NCBI RefSeq assembly: GCF_014356525.2
Contig: NC_052518.1
Location: 102,606,767-102,670,766 of the forward strand
Reading direction: 5' to 3'
Length of the DNA: 64,000 nt
Origin: Nilaparvata lugens
Taxonomy: Eukaryota; Arthropoda; Insecta; Hemiptera; Delphacidae
Numbering within the stretch: the stretch's first letter is position 1; every line of letters starts with the position of its first letter. Both the position numbers and the translations under genes were made by a program. Shown piece by piece: positions 21,901 to 32,775 of the stretch. Below the pieces are notes generated by a model. The model was not told the DNA's origin and made no database searches. It was given only the letters and a program-made list of their open reading frames with translations.

Positions 21901-23237
21901 TGAAAATTAATTTTTTAGAATCAAAAATATTATTATTTCTCCAGCATTATTTAGTTCATTTGTTTATTTTTATTTACCTATTGAATTAGTTTTTTCGAAT
22001 GTGAGAATATTGATACTGATGGGCACGCATAATAATACCATGACTGCAAAACAAAATATTGAAACAAAAGACCTTAAAGCTGCGATTAGACCAAATTTAT
22101 TAAAAAAATGTTATAACTCAATCCTTTTAGATTATATTAGATTGAACATAACTTATCATACTTTTGATTGTAAGAGTATTTAAAATCCTGTAAAATAACT
22201 ATAAACTTTTTTTTGCAATTTACTATGTGACTCTTGAGTGACTCTCTTTGAGTGAATTCTCCACCTGCATGAAATTATACTTATAACTATCCTATAAAGA
22301 ATTTTCAACTAGCCAAAAATCCAATTTTCTTAAAAATACTTTTTGATTTTAAGAATATTTACAAATGCTGTCAAATAGCTTACTATAAACTTTTTTTGAA
22401 AATTACTATGTGACTTTTGAGTGACTCTCTTTGAGTGATTCCTCCACCTGCATGAAATTATACTTATAACTATCCTATCCACTTCAAATAATAAACACAG
22501 GATATTTAAAATAAAGTGGCCATTTTTTTTTGGGAAAATTGACAAAATTGTTATTGCAGTAGAATATGATTCGTGCATGTGATTACAGTGACATCTGCTC
22601 AATGATGGAAACTATCTGAAGTGTGATATTAAATATTAATTAAGATTAATATTATAACTATTGAGATAGTATCCCTATCATCGTCATATTACAAATTTCG
22701 ATCGATAACCTTCCTATCCACTTCAAATAATAAACACAAGATATTTAAAATAAAGTGGCCGAATTTTTTTTTGGAAAATTGACAAAATTTTTATTGCAGT
22801 AGAATATGATTCGTGCATGTGATCACAGTGACATCTGCTCAATGATGGAAACTATCTGTAGTGTGATATTAAATATTAATTAAGATTAATATTATAACTA
22901 TTGAGATAGTATCCCTATCATCTTAATATTACAAATATTGATTGTGATATAATAATTATATCAATTATTGAGAAGTAAAAAATTTTTCTCACATATCATT
23001 AAAGGTCCTTATGATTGGAATTACCTGTGTAGAAATCCTCAAGGTCAGCATTTTTTCCCTCTCTTAGTATTAGGGTGCTGCTCTTATACTGGCTGACATG
23101 TTCTTACTTATGCTAGTAGATTAACACCAAGCTTACGCTATTAGGTGTATTGAATAATAATATAATGATAAAAAAATCCTCAATCATATCAGTTTAATTA
23201 TACATTATTATTTTTACTATTCAGGAATTTAACCATT

Positions 23238-23450
23238 TTATTTATTTTTATTTTACAAAAATGACAAAACAACTAAATCATAAGATGATTGGAAATGGGG
23301 AAACAGGCTTATATAAAGCCTTACTATTCCATTCCCGAATTTTGATTGCGATTTAGTATTAGTCCAAAAGAGGATATGATTCTTCAGTAGTTTTAAATAC
23401 ATACATTTTGATCCCAAAATAATCACATAAGATTTTGAATTTGGAATATT
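23238..23450 (-). mobile_element. Probable retroelement 3' end
   Basis: TTTATTTATTTTTATTTTAC followed by GGCTTATATAAAGCC resembles the tail at 53405-53545 (GGCTTATAAGCC). There is no coding part. Confidence 0.35.
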
Positions 23451-23475
23451 AATATAGGAAATTAACCATTGATAC

Positions 23476-24295
23476 TATAGTGAGGCCACGTTATAATGGC
23501 AGTGTTTGATTATCAATGGTATTGCTATATCCTTGTCTATCATTCAACAAAGCGGATAGCGCTATCTCTTTCTAGCTTTGCTCTGTTGCCAATTCGTCTT
23601 TCAACAATGTAGAATCAATAATTAATTAACAAAATAGTTCATCTTAATTATGAAAATTCTCTTCAATGTTTGATTCCATTACAAACTGCTTGTTAAATAA
23701 TAACTTTGAACAATTAATTACGACATAGCAGCAGTCAGGTATTTATATAAATAAAAGCTATATTAGCTTCTACTTACATTAGTGTAGCGCTCAACCCGTT
23801 GATGAAGGGCCTAGTGTCCGAAAGCGCTACACTAATGTAAGTAGAAGCTAATATAGCTTTTATTTATATAAATACCTGACTGCTATGTCGTAATTAATTG
23901 TTCAAAGTTATTATGAAAATTCATTAGGAAATTATTTAAAAATATAATTCTCACTTGCTTAATAAAATATAATTGATTATTTTAAACGAGAATGAACAGT
24001 TGATATTACATGAATAAACCTGTTTCAGCTATCAGCTACCGTCAATTCATTCATTTATTCTTATGACTTTTATCGGCAGAGAGATCCTTTCGGATGTTCT
24101 GCCTTGCCGTATTACCCAATGACATTTCCTATCAACACTCAAGTTTATAGGTTATGTATTCGGTTCTTCATGTTTTCTCACTAGAAATTTGCACTTTAAT
24201 TTGCACCGTCAATAGAAGGCATTGACAAGACAGAGGATCGGCAACGTTTTTCTCCTAACTTTCTCCACTGCCATTATAACGTGGACCTCACTATA
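23476..24295. mobile_element. MITE family D, long copy with nested palindrome
   Basis: Terminal repeats TATAGTGAGG(T)CCACGTTA... and ...AACGTGGACCTCACTATA match copies at 46971-47318 and 61808-62026. The TA at each end fits a Tc1/mariner-type target. Shared interior words include CATTCAACAAAGCGGATAGC. The extra length comes from a 218-bp palindrome at 23697-23914. Confidence 0.8.
23697..23914. repeat. Near-perfect palindrome with hammerhead-like hinge
   Basis: Arms of about 92-95 bp (TAACTTTGAACAATTAATTA... and complement) enclose a short hinge. Across the hinge the order is GTAGCGC-T-C (23784-23792), TTGATGA (23799-23805), a 4-bp hairpin GGGC/GTCC (23807-23819), GAA (23820-23822), A-GCGCTAC (23823-23830). 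This is the order of a type III hammerhead ribozyme. However, C3 is T, stem I is only about six unpairable bases, and there is one extra A after the core. Activity is unlikely as written. Confidence 0.6.
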
Positions 24296-24832
24296 TTATT
24301 GTTTAATTATCATTTTTTTAGTGAGGAATATTTTTTATTTGAGTTGATTGTGATGTAAAGTTCAAGTGTTTGTTTTTTGTGGAAATAAATTTGTATAACA
24401 AAGATGTTGTTATAACTTGTCAAGTTTTATTACAAAGAATCATTATAACTTGGTATCTTCATTTTATATTTAAACTTGTACCTATATATTTTTTTAAATA
24501 TTTTTCGCCACACTGCACAGAAAGCAGCTGTTTTCCAGTCCCCATGTAGATCTGAAAGACATTGTTTGCAAACGACTCTCGTCTGACGTCAGAACAGGTT
24601 TCTGTACCCTTTCCGGCCGCTAACATGGAACTAAGAAAGGTGAGACTGCTATTCTAACTTTTTTGAAAATGTGTTTGGACAACTGTGCCATATGGTGCAT
24701 TGTGTTCAGAAGGGTGAGATCGGAAATTCCCACCCCACTTTGAGTACCCTACGATGTCTGGTTCTTGAGATATGAGACATCAAAGTTTCCCCCCCCCCTC
24801 ATAAAACATTCTTATTCAATTTATTATTCTTA
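24296..24832 (+). other. Intron 1 segment with CRE-like site
   Basis: Mostly AT-rich, then a less AT-rich patch (24520-24650). It holds a perfect TGACGTCA palindrome (24584-24591, the CREB/ATF consensus), TGTTTGCAAAC just before it, and ATG followed four codons later by a good donor (AAG|GTGAGA at about 24639). It might be an alternative promoter or first exon. Splicing that ATG to exon 2 would be out of phase, so coding use is unlikely. Confidence 0.3.
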
Positions 24833-24994
24833 TATAGCTGATGCCAAAAAGTTAGGCGGCTTCATGGGTCACATGGTCTAACCTACTCACAGCTGAAGCA
24901 ATTCATCTATTTATTGTCTCTTTTGATTTGAAAATCAGCTGTTGGAACGCACAAGAGACCCACGAAACCACCCAACTTTTTGGCGTCAGCTATA
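24833..24994. mobile_element. Palindromic MITE with TA ends
   Basis: TATAGCTGATGCCAAAAAGT and the complement ending GCGTCAGCTATA enclose inverted arms (GGCGGCTTCATGGGTC / GACCCACGAAACCACC), with CAGCTGA repeats in the centre. 162 bp, no ORF. Confidence 0.75.
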
Positions 24995-25129
24995 CCTGTA
25001 GTGTGGCGAAAAATATCGTACGTGACTCTCAGAAAGGTGTTTACGGTATTCGGATAACATATTCCTCATACCGTAAACACTAACTTTCTGTGCTTGTAGC
25101 GTAATATACTATTATTCAACCATTTTCAG

Positions 25130-25343
25130 TCCTCCAACATTCAAGACTTCTACTTCTACGTCACGAACAAATTTGAAACTTCAGTTGATGAGAGAACAAC
25201 AACAACAACAGGAGAAAAGAGCTGCGCTTGCAAAATCCGAAGTCAGAAAACATAATAACTGTAATACAACAGCTATACCTCAAACTCTAAAACACGCAGA
25301 CCTACCTGGTTTTGGACTTCAAGTGCCACAAAAAGTCTTACGG
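25130..25343 (+). CDS. Mitf: Mitf coding exon 2 (Rag-binding / lysosome-recruitment motif)
   Basis: The acceptor is CATTTTCAG|T at 25129/25130 and the donor CGG|GTAAGT after 25343. The exon finishes the split Ser codon and adds 71 codons. Its first third reads STSTSRTNLKLQLMREQ then QQQQQEKRAA. This matches TSR.LLRQQLMREQ of vertebrate MITF exon 1B and SR.GLRMQLMREQ at the TFEB N-terminus, the segment that binds active Rag GTPases and tethers these factors to lysosomes. The Ser-Arg pair and Gln-Leu are kept. The exon ends LQVPQKVLR, equivalent to vertebrate VP.EVLK before the next exon. A polyglutamine run of five is present. Strong homology. Confidence 0.92.
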
Positions 25344-25400
25344 GTAAGTAGATAGATAGGTAGATAGATAAATTTCTTTTATTTGCACTTTATATAACAC

Positions 25401-25430
25401 TAGTAGTTCTGTGAACAGTAGACCTCGCCC
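25401..25430. mobile_element. Family C end remnant
   Basis: CTAGTAGTTCTGTGAACAGT followed by AGACCTCG matches the family C left end and lies about 55 bp after the exon 2 donor. The rest of the element is absent. Confidence 0.5.
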
Positions 25431-25619
25431 TCCTCTTATCAGAGTAAATCCTGTCTGTATGTCGTGTCGGCGAGATATCGGTGTGAAGACGGTTAATGGC
25501 TGTTGGGGTTGGTGTATCAAAAATGCTAACATCAAAAGCTAATCTCCTTCAAGACATACTGGCAACAGGACAGCCCGAGTTCAAAGCAGAGGAAGTTCGA
25601 GAGACAATACTATGTTATT

Positions 25620-26081
25620 TTAGTTAAGTTTCACGTTTCTATTGGGCCAGTTGAACATAGAAGTTACATATAGCCAAGTCACAGTTCACATTGCAGAAAC
25701 ATACAATAAATTGCACAGGTACAATACATACAATAGACAATAATAAATAAAACAGATCAGTTAAAGCAAATTTACAATTAGATCAGATAATTTAGTGGTC
25801 TCCTGTACTTGGGTATTAATAGACAAAAAATCACATTAAATTAAATTGACTAGGGTGTTGTGATCAGCAGTAATGAATTCCTCTACTGAGTAAAATGGAT
25901 TCACAATCAACCAGGATCTAAGTACTTGGAGAAAACGTTTATTTGGCAAGGATCTAACTTGAGTTGGTAGCAAGTTATGGAATTTGTAGCCTATCACAGG
26001 GAAGCTCGACTTGGACTTTTCAAGTCTGCATCTTGGTATATATATACTCTCACGGTTTCTTGTGGAGTGACTGTGAATATG
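25620..26081 (-). pseudogene. Non-LTR retrotransposon C-terminus in Mitf intron 2
   Basis: Minus strand, open from 26081 to a stop at 25836. It contains HSHSTRNRESIYIPRCRLEK, then FHNLLPTQVRSLPNKRF, then SWLIVNPFYSVEEFITADH. The last block is nearly the same as in the + strand fragment at 48743-48961, so the two belong to one element family. Downstream sequence to about 25620 is 3' UTR. It is 5'-truncated. Confidence 0.8.
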
Positions 26082-26199
26082 TCATTGTTTTTTGGTAGCC
26101 TATCCTACATCTGATGTATATCCTTCAAACATTGGTAGATGAACTCATTAATGACGGATAGAATGCCATTTTTAAAAAGAAGGGGCTTACAGTGATCGA

Positions 26200-26400
26200 G
26201 ATAGCCCGCCCCAGAGATCACCCGGACCGCTCTCCGCGGACCGCTTATTAATTGCATGCGTTATTGCACGCAATCAATAGTTCATTAAATAGTGCATAAA
26301 AATTGCATTCAATGAGGCATGCAATTAATAGTCTACACAGCTGCTGATTTTCTACCAAGTTACATTGAGATATTGAATTGCATGCGTCATGCATGCAATT
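26200..26400. repeat. GCATGC-rich repeat patch
   Basis: Repeated ATTGCATGCGT/ATGCATGCAATT words separated by CAGCTGATTTTCTACCAAG. The block recurs once more at about 26535-26625. It appears to be a family C subterminal expansion. Confidence 0.4.
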
Positions 26401-26920
26401 TATAATCTACTCGACAGCTGATTTATGATGAATAATTCTATAGTCTGATTTTTACTCTAATATTGGCGTATGAAGGAGACTTCCTTTTATATTTCTTCCT
26501 TTTATCGGGAGAAAATAATATGCTACTTCGGGTTATCAATATTGCATGCCTCATTGCTTGCAATATTAATAGTCCACTCGACAGCTGATTTTCTACCAAG
26601 TAACATTGAGATATTAATTGCATGCAATTAATAATCCACTCGACAGTTGATTTATGACGAATAATTCTATAGCCTGATTTTTACGGTAATATTGGTGTTC
26701 GAAGGGGGCTCCTTTTCCTTTTGTGTTATCTTTAAAATACAAAATTTCAAAAAACATATATACGTCGACGCGCAATTCAAAAAGGAACATACCTGTCAAA
26801 TTTCATGAAAATCTATTACCGCGTTTCGCTGTAAATGCGCAACATATAAACATTTAAACATTAAGAGAAATGCCAAACCGTCGACTTGAATCTTAGACCT
26901 CACTTCGCTCGGTCAATTAC
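26401..26920. mobile_element. Family C element (copy in intron 2)
   Basis: The right end TCTTAGACCTCACTTCGCTC and the subterminal ATTACCGCGTTTCGCTGTAA and CGTCGACGCGCAATTC blocks align with 9260-9441 and with the complement of 54599-54790. The ATAATTCTATAG(T/C)CTGATTTTTAC block occurs twice (26430, 26660), so the copy is internally duplicated. Confidence 0.65.
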
Positions 26921-26929
26921 AAAAAATGA

Positions 26930-27055
26930 ATAGAAATAAAAATCTCAGTACCCTTTTTTGAATTATTTTATCACAATAATAAATAATATAATATTAAAAT
27001 AATTCAAAAAAGGGTAGGTTACTGAGATTTGTATTTCTATTTATATTACATGTAG
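26930..27055. repeat. Short palindrome, Penelope terminal-region type
   Basis: AATAAAAATCTCAGTACCCT at 26937 and its complement near 27012-27045 flank an AT-rich hinge. The arm matches the outer part of the Penelope terminal region at 40.99-41.03, 41.99-42.02 and 42.54-42.57 kb. Confidence 0.55.
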
Positions 27056-27169
27056 CCCTAAACAGAAAATTACTCGAAATTCATTTTTATACATCAGTAA
27101 GTGGACGTAAGAAAGATTACCGTGCCTTTTTTATTTAAACTCCATATCTGATAATAAATTATTCTCTAA

Positions 27170-27777
27170 GGCTGTGCAAAGGCTGAAAATAAACTTTTTA
27201 CTCGTGATATTTTTCAAAGTTTTTCAATTTGTATATCATCAAACTATCAAAATGAAAACGTTTTCCCAGGAAAACATTTTTTTCCTGATAATTACTTTTT
27301 GAGATATGAGCGCCTGAAGTTTGAATTTTTGGCACAGAACACTCCAAATTCGGTAAGAGATAAATCCATGAGATTTAGAGGATAGATTCTTCATGGTATT
27401 GTTGATCTAGTGGAACAAAAATTTTCTAAAAATATCAATTTTTAAGATAGTTATTCAATTTACCAAAAATAACTCAACTAAAAGTTATTTTTAGTAAATT
27501 GAATATATTTTTAGAAAATTTTTGTTTTACTATATCAGCAATACCATGAAGAATCTATCCTCTAAATCTCATGGACTTATCTCTTACCGAATTTGAAATG
27601 TTCTGTCCCAAAAATTTAAACTTCAGTCTTTTTTTTCTTTATCTCAAAAAGTAATAATGATCAGAAAAAATGTTTTCCTGAAAAAACTTTTTCATTTTGA
27701 TAGCTTGATGATATACAAATCGAAAAACTTTGAAAAATATCACGAGTATACAGTTTATTTTTAGCCTTTGCACAGCC
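27170..27777. mobile_element. Palindromic MITE family B (intron 2)
   Basis: Ends GGCTGTGCAAAGGCTGAAAA and its complement, flanked by CTAA (left, probably a mutated TTAA) and TTAA (27778-27781). 608 bp with both arms intact. Confidence 0.85.
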
Positions 27778-28097
27778 TTAAATTCAAGGCTATGTATCAA
27801 TATATAATATTGTTCATTTGATCCTCTTTCAAGGTCGAAGGTAGGATATGATTGTATAGGAAATTTGATTTGTGGATTTCCTATAATAAAATAGGTTAAA
27901 TAAAACTGGATGAATGATTAGATGTTTTAATGTAGAGATGACAAAATTGAACTGAGAAAATATTAAATAAACTGATACAATTAATAAACAAACTAATGCA
28001 AGTTGAAAACAGGTTGTTAATCACAGGTGGCAAATATCAGATGATTCGCCACAATTGCCGTGATTGAATCGTTTTGTTTAATGTGAAATCACATATC

Positions 28098-28481
28098 AAT
28101 CACTCAATCATCTTTATTCAAATATACATAAAAATGTACATGAATGTGTCAATTATAAAATGTCTTAACAATATAACAAGTCAGTCATAACAGATATATA
28201 TATAAATTTACATTATACTTATCTAATGGTCATCATAGATGGTTTTCCAGAAACTCATCCACCCAGTAATAGACTTTTTCTATTAATAATTTATGAAGGT
28301 CAGACATGAATTTTCTTATATGATTGTGTATGATTCGTGAACAGTACATGATAATTGTGAATTGATAAGAGTAATGAGAACGATATATGTTCCGGTTTCT
28401 GGAGATAAGTTTAATGTATAGAATGTTTTGTATGATAGTATGAGTTTCTATACTGATAAAGTTGGTTTTTGCATTATTCAA
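28098..28481 (-). pseudogene. Non-LTR retrotransposon 3' fragment
   Basis: The minus-strand frame 28481-28233 ends LLIEKVYYWVDEFLENHL, like the C-terminal NPFYSVEEFF block of the other fragments. The 3' UTR ends in an ATCAATCACTCAATCATC tail near 28098. The match is weak outside the last 20 residues. Confidence 0.5.
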
Positions 28482-28499
28482 ATAAATTTATTAAGATTC

Positions 28500-29129
28500 T
28501 GATACATTTAAAAAATAATTTAGAGAGATTGTGGTAACTTTTCAATAGTCATTTCATATAGATACAGTCCTGGACTCATAACAGAACTTGATCTCTGTAC
28601 CGATTTACCCCTTTTACAGCATCAAGACGCTTTACTATGCATAGCAAAACATTATTTTGATAATCCAGCTGAGCTGAGGGTATTTCTCGATGTAAACACA
28701 TATAAACATAAAATTTTGTATTTATGTGGATCAAAAATCAAATTAAAAACGAAATCGCACTCAATAAGCACTAAAATATAGTGAAATATCAAGCTACTTT
28801 GAAAATTGTTGATCTAAAAATTACTATTTTTTATTATTTCTATTAAAACTAGTCACTAGGACTAATTATCAAATTTGTTCTCTTATTTCTTATCCTAAAT
28901 TAATTTTTATTGCTAAAGTCTTCCAGTGAAGCCTACAGTTCCAATCTATAATTTCACTACTTATTTCTTTCAATCAATATACCTTTTTCACTCCACTAGC
29001 ACTACACCAACTCGAAAGGCTTTGTTTCTCTTCAACCTCCTTGGGAGTTCAGTGTTGTCTATTAGAAAAATTAAAATAAACTTATTCACTAAAAAGCATA
29101 GTTCACTTGTTTATACATTTGATGATATT
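28500..29129. other. AT-rich intron 2 sequence
   Basis: No repeat partner or exon seen. The frame at 28926-29219 runs into the family J copy and is not a gene. Confidence 0.4.
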
Positions 29130-29655
29130 GTAATCTATATGGTGGGAGGAAAGAGCTATAGTGGTAGTTCAGGGCTTTTTAGGTTTTTAATAAAAAAAAT
29201 ATATAATTTAAAATTATAGGTCTGGGAAAAATGATGTACAATGATGAATGATCTTACTTTACCTTGAAAATTGTCCCTTGGCCTGATCCTCAAAGGTCCG
29301 GTTAAACCACTCCCGACTTTAAATAAATAAATATATAAAAAAACTTCTGCCAGCTTTAAGATTTTCAAAATAGATTTTGAAAAATTCAAAATCTCTTTAT
29401 GTGAAAAAAAAACATGCAGCCTTGATTCACAGACCAAAAGTCGACTCACTCTTGTTTGTATAGCATGGAGCTAAAAATCATAATAATGCCTTCACGAAAC
29501 GTGATAAAACACACGTTTCATCTTTGTACATTGCAGATCTTCTCGCTTTATCAATTACCTACATTTAATAATTTAATCCGCGACCAGATTTCCAACTCAC
29601 AAAATAATATTTCAATAAAATTGAATGGGTTTTGATGTCAAACCCATGTATGACA
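29130..29655. mobile_element. Family J element (copy 3)
   Basis: Contains TATGGTGGGAGGAAAGAGC, TTGTCCCTTGGCCTGATCCT, ACTCCCGACTTTAAATAAAT and the right end AATGGGTTTTGATGTCAAAC. It is shorter than copy 2 and lacks the AACTGCCCGAACTGAGAC block. Confidence 0.7.
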
Positions 29656-29958
29656 ATATTCTCATTATATTATTGAATTAGAAATAATATAATCTATTCA
29701 ATTAGAAATAATATCTCTTATTCATAATATTATAGATAATATTATTATCAAATGAAGATTCAATTCATGCTCCCATGAGTATAGTAGGTGAGGCAAAAAC
29801 ACTTGCAAAGCAAGATTCCTTGTGCGTCAGTGTACTTTCATATAGATTAAAAACATGAGGGGCCCAAACATTGTGTCCTGAGGGACTTCACCAGTGATTC
29901 CTATGTAAAGAGACCTCATTTTAGGGTCTGACACACTGCTGGCGATTATATCTCATTA

Positions 29959-30954
29959 TACAGAGTGTTTCAGAAGTAGTGTCGAACATTTTGGGGTGTT
30001 GTTCCTGGATGATAGGAGACTACAAATGTCGTATATGAAGTGTCCAAAACTCAGCGGTTATCCTTTTATAGCTGCCATTTTGTTTTTTTTTTCACTTAGT
30101 AATTTTTATCTCATGGACGAAATATTGTATGATCTGAAATTTGGCATCAATATTTATGCTATGAAAACTCATATTTAAAAGCTTAAATAAACAAATTTCG
30201 ATGTGAATTTCCAAAATGGCGGCCATTTTAAATTTTTGATGGCAAATTTCACGAAAAACGTTCACTTTACAGAAAATTCACAAGAGACAAAAAAGTTAGC
30301 AAATTTTATCAAGATTTCAAGGATACATCATTTTTATTAAGATTGGTGAAAGAATAACAGAGAAATTGATTCTTTTCGTACAATCATACTTTTTTAAGAC
30401 AAACAAGATCATCTGTAAAACATTGTAAAATCAGTTGTATATCCATATGGAGCCATACCGAGTTTCAAAGCTTCATCTTAAATACAATTGGAATTAAGTA
30501 TTTAATATTGAGGTCTAAATGGTGAAAAGTGGTCATGCATGCAGTACGAAAATAATTAATTTCTCTGTTATTCTTTCACCAATCTTAATAAATAATGTAT
30601 CCTTGAAATTTTGATAAAATTTGCCAACTTTTCTGTCTCTTGTAGTTTTTTTGTAAAATGAACGGTTTTCATGAAATTTGGCCATCAGAAATTTAAAATG
30701 GCCGCCATTTTAAAAATTTACATTGATATATATTTTTTTAAAGTTGAGTCTTTATAGTATAAATATTCATGCCAAATTTCAGATCAATACAACATTTCGT
30801 TCTTGAGATAAAAATTAATAAGTGAAAAAATACAAAATGGCAGCTATAAGTATAACCGCTGAGTTTTGGACACTTCAAATACGACATTTGGAGTCTCCTA
30901 TCATCCAGGAACAATACCCTAAAATGTTCGACACTACTTCTGAAACACCTGTAT
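29959..30954. mobile_element. ~1-kb palindromic MITE family K
   Basis: Inverted ends CAGAGTGTTTCAGAAGTAGT and complement ...CTTCTGAAACACCTG, with TA on both sides (Tc1/mariner-like). The arms contain TCCTGGATGATAGGAGACT and CAAAATGGCGGCCATTTT. No transposase is present. Frames at 29996 and 30738-30980 are the two arms translated and are not genes. Confidence 0.8.
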
Positions 30955-31088
30955 AAAGTTGATACAACTCTATTTGTCATAATTTTCTCCGCATCTAAAT
31001 TTCTTTATGTTGTACATCAAGAATGGATAATGAATTGATTTGAATGCTTAGAATGAATAAATTAATAAGAATAATTTATATCTTTCAG

Positions 31089-31283
31089 GTTCAAACTGCA
31101 CTTGAAAACCCTACTCGCTATCATGTCATGCAAAAACAGAAGAACCAGGTGCGTCAATTCATTACTGAAACCATGCAGAATCCCAACGTTATGCAAATGG
31201 AAACAAATGCAAGAGATAACATCGAAAAATCGGTACTTAAGCCACCAATTCCACCCCCTATGATCAGCGCACAACAACCTCAG
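31089..31283 (+). CDS. Mitf: Mitf coding exon 3 (VQT.[8 protein letters not shown] block)
   Basis: The acceptor is TCTTTCAG at 31088 and the donor CAG|GTCAGT after 31283; 65 whole codons, phase 0 at both ends. It starts [20 protein letters not shown] and continues VRQFITETMQ, matching [28 protein letters not shown] in vertebrate MITF/TFE3 (the MITF/TFEB N-terminal conserved domain). The exon boundary just before VQT is the one used in vertebrates, where the melanocyte isoform splices its own first exon to this point. A proline-rich tail (PPIPPPM) ends the exon. Identification is very secure. Confidence 0.95.
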
Positions 31284-31478
31284 GTCAGTAAATAATTATA
31301 TTTTTAAACAAATGAAACAATATAGACTTAATAATAACTCACAATCCCAAAAAAAGGGATTCTAAAAATCCGCTGAATCTACAGAGGTTTTCCAGAAAGT
31401 ATTACTGGGTTAAGAGTTGGATATATTGAAAAGATGTAGTATATCGTAAAAGATGTAGTTATTTTATATTGTAGTATC

Positions 31479-32056
31479 TACATAAACAAATTTTGATTGA
31501 TAAAGTGTCTCATACAGAAACTATCAACACATTGAGATAGGAGTTTTGTGATTTCTCTTTCGTTGATAAAGACAAGATGCATTGTAGTATTTACTATTCA
31601 TATTATAATGAATAATAAAGCAACTGCTTATAAAAACCGATATAACAATGATTGTTAAATAGAAAATATTGAAGGCACAATAATATTAGGCGAGTAATTG
31701 TAATAAACCTGCAAAGGTGTAAAAACCATTAACAGTTGGAAGTCATGCACATGATAAATTAGAATTATTATAAAAAAAACTGGGAAAAATCAAAATAAAA
31801 TATTTTGTTTTTTGTGTAGTTGAGAATGTGTAGTTGTTGGTAATTATTCATATTAAGTGAAAAAGACTAAGAAATTGTCAAAAATCACAGATTTATTGAT
31901 ACTTAATAAATCTGTCTTTAATGAGTAGTATTTACTATTATATCTACATAAAAAAATGTGATTGATAAAGTGTCTCATACAGAGACTATCAAAACATTTA
32001 GATAGGTGTTTTGTGATCTCTCTTTCGTTGATAAAGACAAGATGCATTGTAGTATT
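31479..32056. repeat. 115-bp direct duplication in Mitf intron 3
   Basis: ATCTACATAAACAAATTTTG ... GACAAGATGCATTGTAGTAT occurs at about 31479-31593 and again at 31941-32056. Half of a family A MITE (31854-31917) lies between and a full one lies just after. This suggests duplication linked to MITE movement or template switching. Confidence 0.65.
31854..31917. mobile_element. Half copy of MITE family A
   Basis: One arm only: GTGAAAAAGACTAAGAAATTG through CACAGATTTATTGATACTTA. Confidence 0.6.
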
Positions 32057-32178
32057 AAATGAAAAAGACTATGAAATTGTCAAAAAACCACAGATTTATT
32101 GATACTCAATAAATCTGTCTTTAATGAGTATCAATAAATCTGTGGTTTTTTGGCAATTTCTTAGCCTTTTTCATTTAA
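32055..32178. mobile_element. Palindromic MITE family A (intron 3)
   Basis: Inverted ends AAATGAAAAAGACTATGAAA and the complement ending TTTTTCATTT, with complementary arms around GATACTCAATAAATCTGTCT. Confidence 0.75.
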
Positions 32179-32512
32179 AATAATATCTTGTATTAGAAAA
32201 AGTAGGTACCACAAGCCACAAATAACCAAAAAAACATCGGTTGAAAAATATGCCACCTGTAAGAATTTCCCATTCACTTATATCAAAGAGGATATAATAC
32301 TCTACTCTTCTTAGTTTCTATTTTCTGATTATTGAATCTGCACAATATGGAAAACAATAAATATTGATTTAGTGATCCAATCATGAAATGATGAGTTTTA
32401 CTGTTAAATAGATATTATGGAAGTTTGTCTGAACGCTTCATTTCCATTTTTAGAGTGTTCTTCTTAAAATGAATATGAAATAAAATTGATTTAATAATAA
32501 TTTTAATTCCAG

Positions 32513-32716
32513 ATTAGTTCAAGACTTGGGAACGTGCCGTTAACGTACAGTGGTGGTCAAAGCAATCAATTATTGGGCCTAATGTGTGATAGACATCACA
32601 ATGAATTCGCGCCAAATAAAATAGTCCGCTCTCCTGTTGGAAATCACCATTTGTCTCATACAAGCACTGCTAGTTCAGAATCAGCCATCAGTTCAATAGC
32701 TACAACTCCATCAGAG
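32513..32716 (+). CDS. Mitf: Mitf coding exon 4 (serine-rich, ends SESAISSIATTPSE)
   Basis: The acceptor TTTAATTCCAG ends at 32512; the donor is GAG|GTGGGT after 32716. It has 68 whole codons, phase 0 at both ends, so it can be skipped without shifting frame. It reads ISSRLGNVPLTYSGGQSNQL, then a His/Asn-rich middle (HHNEFAPNKIVRSPVGNHH), then TASSESAISSIATTPSE. This lies where vertebrate proteins have the SAPNSPM phosphosite region before the acidic activation domain. The last 16 residues repeat in exon 5 with 14 identities. Exon status rests on phase, splice sites, position and that repeat; the middle has no vertebrate match. Confidence 0.85.
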
Positions 32717-32775
32717 GTGGGTTATTATGTAGCAAATAGATAAAAAATTAAACATACATTGTATGTTCTGCGGAG

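Larger units (their letters stand above)
20828..23157. repeat. Composite segmental repeat block with ~240-bp units
   Basis: A unit beginning AATAATAAACACAGGATATT and ending at GATGGAAACTATCTGAA occurs four times (about 20968, 21206, 22485, 22725), as two tandem pairs. Its leading flank (TGTGACTTTTGAGTGACTCT, CTCCACCTGCATGAAATTAT) occurs at 20.88, 22.23 and 22.41 kb. The trailing flank (TTAGTATTAGGGTGCTGCTC ... TTAGGTGTATTGAATAA) occurs at 21.66-21.75 and 23.07-23.16 kb. So ~0.9 kb has been duplicated with a family C end (21749) and family I fragment (22060-22165) between the copies. No ORF is conserved. Confidence 0.75.

Noticed and set aside
24625..24640. Alternative Mitf start ATGGAACTAAGAAAG before a GTGAGA donor
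   Set aside because: Joining it to exon 2 is out of phase with the Mitf frame; kept only as a possible non-coding first exon.
29996..30980. Two similar frames (60 and 80 codons) in opposite orientation
   Set aside because: They are the two arms of the palindromic MITE K, so the similarity reflects palindromy and not a gene pair.
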